Below, piece after piece: positions 17,106 through 24,363 of a stretch of DNA of 33,853 nt. The stretch is from a virus: positions 1 to 33,853 of IMG/VR virus record IMGVR_UViG_3300025131_000220; one strand, given 5' to 3'. Each line of letters begins with the position of its first letter. The first letter of the stretch is position 1. Both the position numbers and the translations under genes were made by a program. Under the pieces are notes generated by a model. It had not been told where the DNA came from and made no database searches. It was given only the letters and a program-made list of their open reading frames with translations.

Positions 17106-17213
17106 ATGTTCGGGTACAAAAGTAATTTGATAAAAATTGCGGATGGTGATACAATAGATGTAGTAGGCTTTTCCGCTGTTCTAAAAAACAGCGGATTCGC
17201 CTTTAAATGGTGA
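17106..17213 (+). CDS. Possible 35-residue protein
   Basis: Short reading frame starting at ATG with TAGGAAAAA before it, ending in TGA just before the ribosome binding site of the next gene. The peptide has I-K-I-A-D-G-D-T-I-D-V-V-G-F and ends F-K-W, which looks protein-like. However, a promoter (17127-17155) and a hairpin (17165-17202) lie inside it, so the region may be a regulatory leader rather than, or as well as, a gene. Confidence 0.4.
   Translation: MFGYKSNLIKIADGDTIDVVGFSAVLKNSGFAFKW
17127..17155 (+). promoter_or_regulatory. Sigma-70-type promoter upstream of the seleno-redoxin gene
   Basis: TTGATA (17127-17132) and TACAAT (17150-17155) are 17 bases apart, and TGA before the -10 forms an extended -10. 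Transcription would begin near 17162 and include the hairpin at 17165-17202 in a leader of about 65 bases before the ATG at 17226. It would allow the redoxin and following genes to be expressed apart from the late operon. Confidence 0.55.
17165..17202 (+). terminator. Leader hairpin (terminator-like or regulatory)
   Basis: An 8-bp perfect stem CCGCTGTT / AACAGCGG (17173-17180 with 17187-17194) closes a six-base CTAAAA loop; an outer AGGC/GCCT pairing (17165-17168 with 17199-17202) extends it across a 4x4 internal loop. Only TTT follows, a poor U-tract, so it may be a weak terminator or a leader structure of the redoxin mRNA. Confidence 0.5.
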
Positions 17214-17225
17214 AAGGAGTAAATT

Positions 17226-17453
17226 ATGGCAACAGTAACGGTATATACAGCGCTTGGTTGAGGCCCATGTGTGATGACCAAGTCTTGGTTAAATAACAAT
17301 AATATATCTTTTAGAGAGAAAAAAGTTGAACGAGAAGGTGTAGCAGAGGAACTAATGGGTTTAGGACACAGAGTTACACCAGTAATTATGATAGACGGAA
17401 CAGCGATAGTTGGGTATAGTCCTAAGAAGTTAGAGGAAGCGTTGAAGATATAG
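17226..17453 (+). CDS. Glutaredoxin/NrdH-like selenoprotein candidate (in-frame TGA as selenocysteine)
   Basis: 75 codons, ATG with AAAGGAG 6 bases upstream, TAG stop at 17451-17453. Codon 12 (17259-17261) is TGA. Reading through gives V-T-V-Y-T-A-L-G-U-G-P-C-V-M-T-K-S-W-L, the N-terminal beta-alpha unit of a glutaredoxin with U12-x2-C15 replacing C-x2-C. Later hallmarks are present: R-V-T-P-V-I-M-I-D-G (cis-Pro loop) and I-V-G-Y-S-P-K-K-L-E-E-A-L. A stem-loop fitting bacterial SECIS rules lies at 17275-17291. TGA is a normal stop elsewhere in the window. The role inferred is electron donor to the class II reductase at 13779-15701. A gene finder would report only the fragment from GTG 17271, losing the active site. 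Alternative: a TGT/TGC to TGA mutation or sequencing error. Confidence 0.83.
17275..17291 (+). promoter_or_regulatory. Candidate bacterial SECIS element
   Basis: Stem TGACCAA (17275-17281) pairs with TTGGTTA (17285-17291), seven pairs including one G-U, with a three-base loop GUC (17282-17284). The loop starts with G and begins 21 bases after the TGA, inside the 16-37 range described for bacterial SECIS elements, where a G at the start of the loop contacts SelB. The hairpin is inside the coding region, as bacterial SECIS must be. Base pairing was judged by eye, not by folding software. Confidence 0.7.
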
Positions 17454-17463
17454 GAGGAAAGCA

Positions 17464-17892
17464 ATGGTATTAGGAAATATGTTACGAGAACGAGACGTTC
17501 AGTATACAGCACTTAAAGACGATGTTACAAATACATGGAGAATTCTAGATACGTGGCATGATGATTTAAAGAGTCTAGGTGCAGATGACGATATCCCTGA
17601 TGATAGTAAAGCAGTCACGATAATAACCGAAGGAGGCTTTTTAGCTATTATTAGAGAAGCAGCAAGGCTAGGAGTACTAGAGAATGTCGAATTAAATGGT
17701 ACGGCTTATGAAGGTATGTATGAAGAAGAAGTACAGGAAATGAAGGAGAAAGTAGTAGAATATGAAAAGGAGATCGCTAAATTACAAGTAGTTAGTAATG
17801 AGAGTGAATCTTTTAAATTAAAAGGAAAGGCTCTTGACGCAATGCTTAAGTTAGCAGCTATGTCAGATGTAGCCTTATTGAGCGAGGAATAA
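17464..17892 (+). CDS. Protein of unknown function upstream of portal
   Basis: 142 residues, ATG with AGGAGG 5 bases upstream. Acidic, mostly helical: a middle piece with T-I-I-T-E-G-G-F-L-A-I-I-R-E-A-A-R-L-G, then a coiled coil at about 90-115 (E-V-Q-E-M-K-E-K-V-V-E-Y-E-K-E-I-A-K-L). Not recognised. It lies three bases before the portal gene and so is probably part of the head operon. Confidence 0.65.
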   Translation: MVLGNMLRERDVQYTALKDDVTNTWRILDTWHDDLKSLGADDDIPDDSKAVTIITEGGFLAIIREAARLGVLENVELNGTAYEGMYEEEVQEMKEKVVEYEKEIAKLQVVSNESESFKLKGKALDAMLKLAAMSDVALLSEE

Positions 17893-17895
17893 AAC

Positions 17896-19563
17896 ATGAA
17901 ATTATCAGATTATTTACCTGAAGTTCCAGCATTTGCTCAACAGATGAATACTTTAAGTGATCAGATTCACCAATTCCAGTTGATGAAAGAGTCAGGAGAT
18001 ACAGGTCAAGCCCCTACAATTGGTCTAGACCATGTGGTAAACACTTGGGTTCGACACCAAATGGCTTACAGGCAACAGCTTGTAATGGACTTACAGACTA
18101 TATGTATGACAGTAGAAGAAATTCGATCTCCTTTAAATCACATAACAAGTGAAGTATTTAGGAGAGGTCTACAATGGAAACCTTTGGTAGCTAATCCAGA
18201 TGAAAGTCAAATTAAAGTCTTTAGTGAGTTCATAAAAGATTGTAATGTGTTTGATCAAAGTCTGGAAGAAGTCCTAAGACAATTCCATTTTGATGTAAAC
18301 TCTATTGACGACGGATTTTTATACCTAGCTAAGGAATATTATAGTTCTAGTGATGGGAGTTTGAGGTCTAAGGTCAAAGAGATTCGTAGATTGAATCCAT
18401 CTTTGGTGGAATTTGATCTAGATGTATCTGGTTTGCCTAAGAACGCTCACTTCCTATGCCCGATACATAGAGATGAAGTTAAAGATACTCCTCAACAATG
18501 TGATCACGGCGGCTGTGAAAGACAGTGCCAAGCAGTTATGTATAAATACTATCATCGTAATCAACAGATTTATTTGTTTGATTCTGAGATAATACATATG
18601 ACTAAGTTCTCTCCTTCCGAAACGTATGGCTGGTCACCAATACTAACAATTTTTGAGAAGGCTTTGACGTTGATTGGAATGGATAAGAACCTCTATAGGT
18701 ACTTCTTTGAGAGAAAGATGCCAGCTTCTATGGTTATGGTGACTACCGATGATCCTGAGAGCCTTAGAAGGGAAAGAGCTAATATAGCTGCCCAAACTAG
18801 ACTTGATCCTAACTATATTCCTATGATAGCTGTTTCAGCTAGGAATCAACGAGGACGAGTTGACCTTGTACGATTATTCCATACTCTACAAGAGATGGAT
18901 TATCTTCCTGTTAGAGAAGAAATTCGGGAACGAGTAGCTGCTATGTGGGGAGTTACCCCTGCTTGGCAAGGCGCACCAGATGCTTTTGGTGGGCTATCTA
19001 GTCAAACACAGCAGTTAGTTGTTATGAGTCGTGTAGTGGAATCAGATCAGAGACTCTTACATGAGAAGGTACTCCCTGTTCTATTAGACGCTTTTGGTAT
19101 TACTGACTGGGCTTTAGTTCTACCTAATCCAGAAGAAAAAGCTGAAGCAACTAAAATCAGTTTTGCACAACAGAAGATTCAAGTTGCAAGTGCTTTGGCT
19201 CAACTAGGATTTACCGTTACCTTAAAAGAACAAGGAATAGACTTAGGTGACATAGAGTTCGCTATAAGTGGCGAGTATGTACCGAAGGCTCAGATGGAGG
19301 GAGAAGCACAAGCTATGCAAATTGCACAACAAGAACAACAATTTAAGATGCAACAGCAACAACAGGAGCAACAGGAGCAGCAAATAGATATGGCTCAACA
19401 GCAAGCTAATGAAACAGGGGAGCCTGTAGAAGTCGATGTCGGAGGCGGTGGTGGAGAAGCTATCCAAGCTGCCCTTCTTAAAGCTGAGAAGACTCAACGA
19501 GAGAAGGAAGAAGAGTACGCATTTGAAGTAATGAGAGAAGAAGAATACGAAGAGGAAATGTAA
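17896..19563 (+). CDS. Portal protein
   Basis: 555 residues. Recognised as a portal by overall layout: long helical N-terminus, Y-G-W-S-P-I-L-T-I-F-E-K-A-L near 240, the F-F-E-R-K-M-P-A-S-M-V-M-V strand near 275, A-F-G-G-L-S-S-Q-T-Q-Q-L near 370, and a Gln-rich C-terminal tail (about 475-505). Twelve copies would form the DNA entry vertex where terminase docks. Unusual: residues 188-211 hold C188-x2-H191, C202, C207 and C211 (H204 also), a likely zinc site inside the portal. The stop overlaps the next ATG (TAATG). Confidence 0.8.
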   Translation: MKLSDYLPEVPAFAQQMNTLSDQIHQFQLMKESGDTGQAPTIGLDHVVNTWVRHQMAYRQQLVMDLQTICMTVEEIRSPLNHITSEVFRRGLQWKPLVANPDESQIKVFSEFIKDCNVFDQSLEEVLRQFHFDVNSIDDGFLYLAKEYYSSSDGSLRSKVKEIRRLNPSLVEFDLDVSGLPKNAHFLCPIHRDEVKDTPQQCDHGGCERQCQAVMYKYYHRNQQIYLFDSEIIHMTKFSPSETYGWSPILTIFEKALTLIGMDKNLYRYFFERKMPASMVMVTTDDPESLRRERANIAAQTRLDPNYIPMIAVSARNQRGRVDLVRLFHTLQEMDYLPVREEIRERVAAMWGVTPAWQGAPDAFGGLSSQTQQLVVMSRVVESDQRLLHEKVLPVLLDAFGITDWALVLPNPEEKAEATKISFAQQKIQVASALAQLGFTVTLKEQGIDLGDIEFAISGEYVPKAQMEGEAQAMQIAQQEQQFKMQQQQQEQQEQQIDMAQQQANETGEPVEVDVGGGGGEAIQAALLKAEKTQREKEEEYAFEVMREEEYEEEM

Positions 19564-22500
19564 TGTCAGCTAATGATTTTGATCTACATGATGGCTTTGA
19601 TCTAGAACTTCCAAAGCCTGAAGATGAGTATGATGGTAAAGAGATACCTAATAACCAACGTCTATATTTAAATGCTGCAGAAGCTGAAGCATATGTAGCT
19701 AGGGGTCATAGAGTTTATCATGGCCCTCATCAAGGAACATTTATAGATGAGACTGAATTAGAGTCAAAGACAGTACGAGTTGTGCCATTTAGGTATGTGC
19801 ATGAGAAACAGGCGTGGATCAAAGACTTCATAGAAAATGATCCAGAAACAGGGAAGAAACGAGAATATGCTGAACCATTCGTATTAAAAAAGACAACTGG
19901 TGATATAACACTAGCTAAAATGTACCATGTTCCGAATCACGGCCCAGATACCTTACTATATGAGGATGGTGTTGAAAGAGTAAGTGGATCGGACGAAGCT
20001 AAAGAAGCTAAGAAGAAAGGTATTAAACCTAAAAAACATTGGGAAGATTCTAATCCTGACGTAAAAAAACCCAAAAAGTCAACTCATAATCATGTTATTA
20101 GTAAAAATAAGACCCCAACTTTAAGTGGGGCTGATAACATTCCTGTACATGCACAAAATGTTTATGTATCGGCTGATGAAACGGCCCCTATTCAAGCAGT
20201 CTTTTGGAATCCTGTCGAGGGAAAGACTAGGCATATATTTAGTAAAAAGGTGGCTTCAAGTAATAAGGTTACTAAGTGGTCTGATTTACGAGAGCATTGG
20301 GATCACTTACCAACCACTATAGAGAAAATTTTAGCAGGTACTGATACCGCTGAGATGGATGATAGTCATAAAGTTGTCGCTCTCATCGCATTAACCGGTT
20401 TTAGACATGGGGAAGCAAGCGACGAAGGTAATAAACTAGCAGCGAATGAAGAAGAATTTAAAGCTAATGGAAGAACATCTAAGAAAAATACAGGGGAACG
20501 TACTGGTACAGGAACAAATGCATTACAAGCACGAGACGTTACACTAACAGAAGCAGACGGAGATAAACCTGCGTCAGTCCGATTTTATTTCTCAGGAAAA
20601 GCAGGCGTGTTACATGACCATACATATACTGAGGGTGAGGGAAATGGTTCTTCAGTAGTAAATATTATACGACAAGCTTTAAAAGGTAAGGAGTCTACAA
20701 ATAGACTTTTCTCAGATACGAATGAGCTTAAAAACAGAAATAAATTAAGAAGTTTTGTTCCCGAAGAATATGCACTTAACGGTCATATGGAAACTACGAA
20801 AGAATTAAACATAAAAGATATAAGATCGTATATGGGAACAATGGCAGCTAGGAAAGAAATACAAAGATATATAAAAGAAGTTGGAGACCCTAGAGATGAG
20901 AAAGCATTTCCTACTCTTAAACAGAGAAAAACAGCCTTTGAAAAAATGAGAGACTCTGCTGGATTCGCTGCAGGAGAAGTGTTAAATCATAAAACACGGG
21001 ATACGATAAAGAATGATGAGGGGGAAGTTATTGAAACTAAGTGGAACCCTAAGAAATCTGAAGCGATAAAGAGTTATATTGACCCAAAGGAATGGGAAGA
21101 GTATAAACCTAAAGATGTTATTCTTAAGCTTATGAACATGGTAAAAGATTTACAGACTCTATCGAAAGCGTTGCCACCCAATGCAGTCTATTCTTCAACG
21201 GAAGCTCCTCCTAAAGGAGCTATGACCTTTGTAACGGACAAGCAAGAAGCAGAATATTGGTTACAACAAACGGAAGTCTTTCCACAAACTCCAGATGTAG
21301 GAGATTTAATTGAGGCTGATCCACAGGCGCAACAAATTTTACAAGATTTAGTAGCACAAGAAGGAACACCTTATGTAGTAGGTGGTGGGGTACGAGATGT
21401 TCTGGTAGGCAAACCTAGTAAGGATATAGATATTGAAGTGCATGGAGTTCCTATAGATAAATTAGGACAGCTTATGGTTAAACATGGAGGTGAAACAAAA
21501 CAAGTAGGTAAACAATTTGGAGTGTTTAAAGTAGGTAACGTAGACGTATCATTACCTAGAACAGAAACTAAAACAGGAACTAAGCACACAGATTTTGATG
21601 TGCAAGCACATACAGAACTACCATTAAAACAAGCGGCACGTAGAAGAGACTTTACTATGAATGCTTTGATGTATGATGTAAAGAATCATAAAATTATAGA
21701 CTTTTTCGGTGGACATGACGATATCGTGGCTAAAAAGATTAAACATGTAGATGATGACACTTTTATAGAAGACCCATTACGTGTGTATAGAGCCGCTCAA
21801 TTTGCAGGGAGATTTGGTTTTTCCATTGATGAATCCACTATAAAGTTAGCTAGGTCGATGGATTTGTCCGATTTACCAAAAGAAAGAGTTTTTGAAGAAA
21901 TGTCAAAGCTCTTACTGAAATCACCGAAACCTTCTGTAGGTTTACAGGCTTTAGATGATATGGGTGTCTTAGATCAGCAAATGTCTGAATTAAAGCAGTT
22001 ACAGAGTACGCATCAAAGAGGGGATTATCATGCAGAAGGGGATGTTTTTGAACATACAAAAATGGTTGTTGACGAAGCAGCCAAAATCAGCAAGAATTTT
22101 AAACGAGGGAAGGATCGACAAATTATCATGTTAGCTGCTCTTTGTCACGATTTAGGTAAACCAGCTACGACTGATGAAAAGGGTAGTGCTTTTGGACACA
22201 GCAAAGCTGGACTAGAACCTACCAAACAATTGTTAAATAAATTTACTGACGATAAAGAAATTATAGATATAGTTTTATCCTTAGTAGAACATCATTTAAT
22301 TCCGTTACAATATCATAGGGATAAAACAGGAGATAACTCTTTCAGGAAATTAATTAATAAACATGGAACTAATTTTCTTCATTTATTATCGGCAGTTTCC
22401 GAAGCAGATAATGCTGGGAGATTGCATAGACAAGATGATGGTAAGGTAATAAAACCGACTAATGAAGCGAATGAATGGTTTAGAGCCGCTATTAATAGGA

Positions 22501-23171
22501 TAGGGACAGAAGAAGGAATCACATCCGAAGGTACACTAAAACCATTAGTTACTGGTAAAGACTTGCTTGATCTAGGTTTTGTACAGGGCAAACGAATTGG
22601 AGAAGTGTTACAAGATATTCAACGACGACAAGAAGCTGGAGAATTAACGGATAAGAAAGAAGCGGTTGAATACATCCAAAACATTCATAAGTCTTATGTT
22701 AGTGACTATTTCTTAAAAGCTAAAGGTAAATACAAAGGACGAACAGGTGGAATAACTCCTGATTGGACAATGAAAGTACCCGGTGAAGAGAGAGATATAG
22801 ATGAATGGGCAGAAGCTCGTAAGAAGAAGGCAGAAGAACGACAATGGGGAATCAAACCTGTAGGTGGACAACCAATGTCTAAGACATGGGTAGGTTCATT
22901 AAATGAGAAAGGTTTTTCATCACCTTTAATTAAACAGGTATTAGGTTCTCAAATGTGGTTTATACAAGACGGTGTTGACTATGTAGCTACATTAGGGAAT
23001 GAAGTAGTTACAACAGTAGAAAAAGCTACTTTCACGTATAATAAACCTAGTGTATCTTATGCACCTTCAGGACGGAATAACCACAATTCAAATAGAAGAA
23101 GTTCAGGTAAGCAAGGAGAGAGATATCAAGGTGATATTATAGACGATGAGGAGGATGATCATAATGTCTAA
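19563..23171 (+). CDS. Topoisomerase IB - tRNA nucleotidyltransferase - HD multidomain protein
   Basis: 1202 residues, ATG overlapping the portal stop. (1) N-terminus (about 25-60) with V-Y-H-G-P-H-Q-G-T-F, like linkers in phage head proteins. (2) About 190-520: topoisomerase IB, starting I193-P-V-H-A-Q-N-V-Y-V, with the full catalytic set R281, K346 (F-S-G-K-A-G), R421 (K-D-I-R-S-Y), H476 (L-N-H) and Y505 (S-Y-I-D-P). (3) About 595-850: class II nucleotidyltransferase of the CCA-adding/poly(A) polymerase family, V-G-G-G-V-R-D, D621-I-D623, and R-R-D-F-T-M-N-A near 695. (4) About 840-960: HD domain, L-C-H862-D863-L-G-K-P. (5) C-terminal part ending in an acidic tail. Placement after portal suggests a minor head protein injected with DNA. 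Each domain is well supported; the combined role is inference. Confidence 0.85.
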   Translation: MSANDFDLHDGFDLELPKPEDEYDGKEIPNNQRLYLNAAEAEAYVARGHRVYHGPHQGTFIDETELESKTVRVVPFRYVHEKQAWIKDFIENDPETGKKREYAEPFVLKKTTGDITLAKMYHVPNHGPDTLLYEDGVERVSGSDEAKEAKKKGIKPKKHWEDSNPDVKKPKKSTHNHVISKNKTPTLSGADNIPVHAQNVYVSADETAPIQAVFWNPVEGKTRHIFSKKVASSNKVTKWSDLREHWDHLPTTIEKILAGTDTAEMDDSHKVVALIALTGFRHGEASDEGNKLAANEEEFKANGRTSKKNTGERTGTGTNALQARDVTLTEADGDKPASVRFYFSGKAGVLHDHTYTEGEGNGSSVVNIIRQALKGKESTNRLFSDTNELKNRNKLRSFVPEEYALNGHMETTKELNIKDIRSYMGTMAARKEIQRYIKEVGDPRDEKAFPTLKQRKTAFEKMRDSAGFAAGEVLNHKTRDTIKNDEGEVIETKWNPKKSEAIKSYIDPKEWEEYKPKDVILKLMNMVKDLQTLSKALPPNAVYSSTEAPPKGAMTFVTDKQEAEYWLQQTEVFPQTPDVGDLIEADPQAQQILQDLVAQEGTPYVVGGGVRDVLVGKPSKDIDIEVHGVPIDKLGQLMVKHGGETKQVGKQFGVFKVGNVDVSLPRTETKTGTKHTDFDVQAHTELPLKQAARRRDFTMNALMYDVKNHKIIDFFGGHDDIVAKKIKHVDDDTFIEDPLRVYRAAQFAGRFGFSIDESTIKLARSMDLSDLPKERVFEEMSKLLLKSPKPSVGLQALDDMGVLDQQMSELKQLQSTHQRGDYHAEGDVFEHTKMVVDEAAKISKNFKRGKDRQIIMLAALCHDLGKPATTDEKGSAFGHSKAGLEPTKQLLNKFTDDKEIIDIVLSLVEHHLIPLQYHRDKTGDNSFRKLINKHGTNFLHLLSAVSEADNAGRLHRQDDGKVIKPTNEANEWFRAAINRIGTEEGITSEGTLKPLVTGKDLLDLGFVQGKRIGEVLQDIQRRQEAGELTDKKEAVEYIQNIHKSYVSDYFLKAKGKYKGRTGGITPDWTMKVPGEERDIDEWAEARKKKAEERQWGIKPVGGQPMSKTWVGSLNEKGFSSPLIKQVLGSQMWFIQDGVDYVATLGNEVVTTVEKATFTYNKPSVSYAPSGRNNHNSNRRSSGKQGERYQGDIIDDEEDDHNV

Positions 23172-24063
23172 ACGAAAAAAGATAGAAAAAATAGAGACTG
23201 GTTCCAGTATGGAAGGTTCTAATATGGGAGGAACAAAACCTAACATAAAGAGGGTTAGGCAACGACAACCTAATGCTCCAGAGTATCCACCTACTAAGGG
23301 AGGGCTACTAGGCACTCAACAAATTGACTGGAAGAAGGATAAAGGTAAAACTCCTACAGGTAAGGGGGGTTCTGGTTCAACGAATTCTGTAGGTAATTTT
23401 GGTGCTGCTATAGAAAAAGAAGATGGTGGTGGTGGAGATGGAGGCTTTGGTGACGGTGGAGGAACCGTATTTACCTCAACTAACGCAGGTATTTTCAATC
23501 CTACATACGGAGGTAATGGAAAGAAACCTCGTGTAAAATCTAAGAAGAAGCGTACAGGCATTGAACGATTAGGAGTTTTCCTTACGGACGGTTCTCCTGA
23601 AAGAAAGATGACTAAAGCATTACAAGAATGGGTAGACAACCATGCTCAACGTACAGAGATTTTAAGTAAGGAAGAACCACCTAAAGTAGTTGAACGAAAA
23701 GGGCATCTAGATAATAAGGCTGCAGTAAAACAGAAAGATATGGAAGACAAAATTTCAAGTTTGGATGAGTCTGCCAAGAAATCTGGAGAGCGTTCAGAGT
23801 TTCCAAATGATCATGTATCCCCTCATATAGAAGATGTTAAGCTATCTAAGAAGAACCTCCTAAAACAACCACAAGCATTTGGAAACCCTCAAGATGACGA
23901 ATTAAAACGAGGAAGTAAGTTGGATAATGAGAAATGGAGTGAGTCAGTAGAGTTACAGATAGAGAAATTTATCGAAGATTTAAATGGCAACCGTCAAAGT
24001 ATTTTAGATGATATAAATATACGTAAAAGCAATACTCCAGAGTCGTTACTAAGGCGTTACTAG
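23164..24063 (+). CDS. Gly-rich, low-complexity protein, possibly a head component
   Basis: 299 residues. ATG 23164 is preferred because GAGGAGG precedes it by about 9 bases; an in-frame ATG at 23146 lies before that site. The N-terminal 100 residues are basic then strongly Gly-rich (D-G-G-G-G-D-G-G-F-G-D-G-G-G around 85-100); the rest is Lys/Glu-rich and helical. No enzyme motif. Overlaps the large upstream protein by 8 bases. Such disordered proteins between portal and capsid are often virion-associated or scaffold-like, but this is only position-based. Confidence 0.6.
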   Translation: MSKRKKIEKIETGSSMEGSNMGGTKPNIKRVRQRQPNAPEYPPTKGGLLGTQQIDWKKDKGKTPTGKGGSGSTNSVGNFGAAIEKEDGGGGDGGFGDGGGTVFTSTNAGIFNPTYGGNGKKPRVKSKKKRTGIERLGVFLTDGSPERKMTKALQEWVDNHAQRTEILSKEEPPKVVERKGHLDNKAAVKQKDMEDKISSLDESAKKSGERSEFPNDHVSPHIEDVKLSKKNLLKQPQAFGNPQDDELKRGSKLDNEKWSESVELQIEKFIEDLNGNRQSILDDINIRKSNTPESLLRRY

Positions 24064-24075
24064 GAGAATTTGACA

Positions 24076-24363
24076 ATGGTAAATCCGTCTGTTATACTGT
24101 GTCCCAAATGCGATGGGTGGATGCATATTAATTTAGATAAAGATTTACATTGTTTGAGATGTGGAAAAGTTATTGCGTTACAGATAAGGAGGAAGTATGA
24201 TTCCAGAAAAGGCAAAATCAGAGATAAGAAGAAAGAAGGCAGCAGGACAGACTTGGACAGGGATAGCGAAGTGGCTGGGCGACGAGTACGGAATAGATAT
24301 TCACCGCACAACACTACAGCGATGGCACGACAAGGAGGTCTATTCAGACGAAATAGAAGATGA
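24076..24363 (+). CDS. Zinc-ribbon small protein
   Basis: 95 residues from ATG 24076 (GGAG 9 bases upstream; TTG 24070 is too close). C-P-K-C near residue 10-13 and C-L-R-C near 28-31 make a classic zinc ribbon. The following stretch is very basic and overlaps the next gene by 167 bases in another frame, with many Arg/Lys; this second part may be real or only open by chance. The ribbon part is convincing; the length is not. Confidence 0.5.
   Translation: MVNPSVILCPKCDGWMHINLDKDLHCLRCGKVIALQIRRKYDSRKGKIRDKKKEGSRTDLDRDSEVAGRRVRNRYSPHNTTAMARQGGLFRRNRR

Noticed and set aside
17259-17261. TGA reassigned to an amino acid throughout (altered genetic code)
   Set aside because: TGA ends genes in clear ATGA overlaps at 7893, 8834, 10065 and 26002, and no other well-supported gene has an in-frame TGA.
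17271-17453. A shorter redoxin-like gene starting at GTG 17271
   Set aside because: It has no good ribosome binding site and starts after the active-site Cys. The ATG at 17226 with AAAGGAG gives the complete fold if TGA is decoded.
16958-17512. A 184-codon open frame on the - strand
   Set aside because: It runs antisense across the ends of four + strand features (membrane protein, leader, redoxin, next gene), has Ser/Leu/Phe-rich shadow composition and no ribosome binding site.
19320-19420. CAA/CAG repeat tract as a regulatory repeat
   Set aside because: It encodes the Gln-rich tail of the portal and is explained by coding.
20125-20322. 65-codon + strand frame inside the large multidomain gene
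   Set aside because: It overlaps the TopIB coding region fully, and that frame has all catalytic residues.
23316-23639. Pro-rich open frame on the - strand
   Set aside because: It is the mirror of the Gly-rich codons (GGT/GGA) of the gene at 23164-24063.
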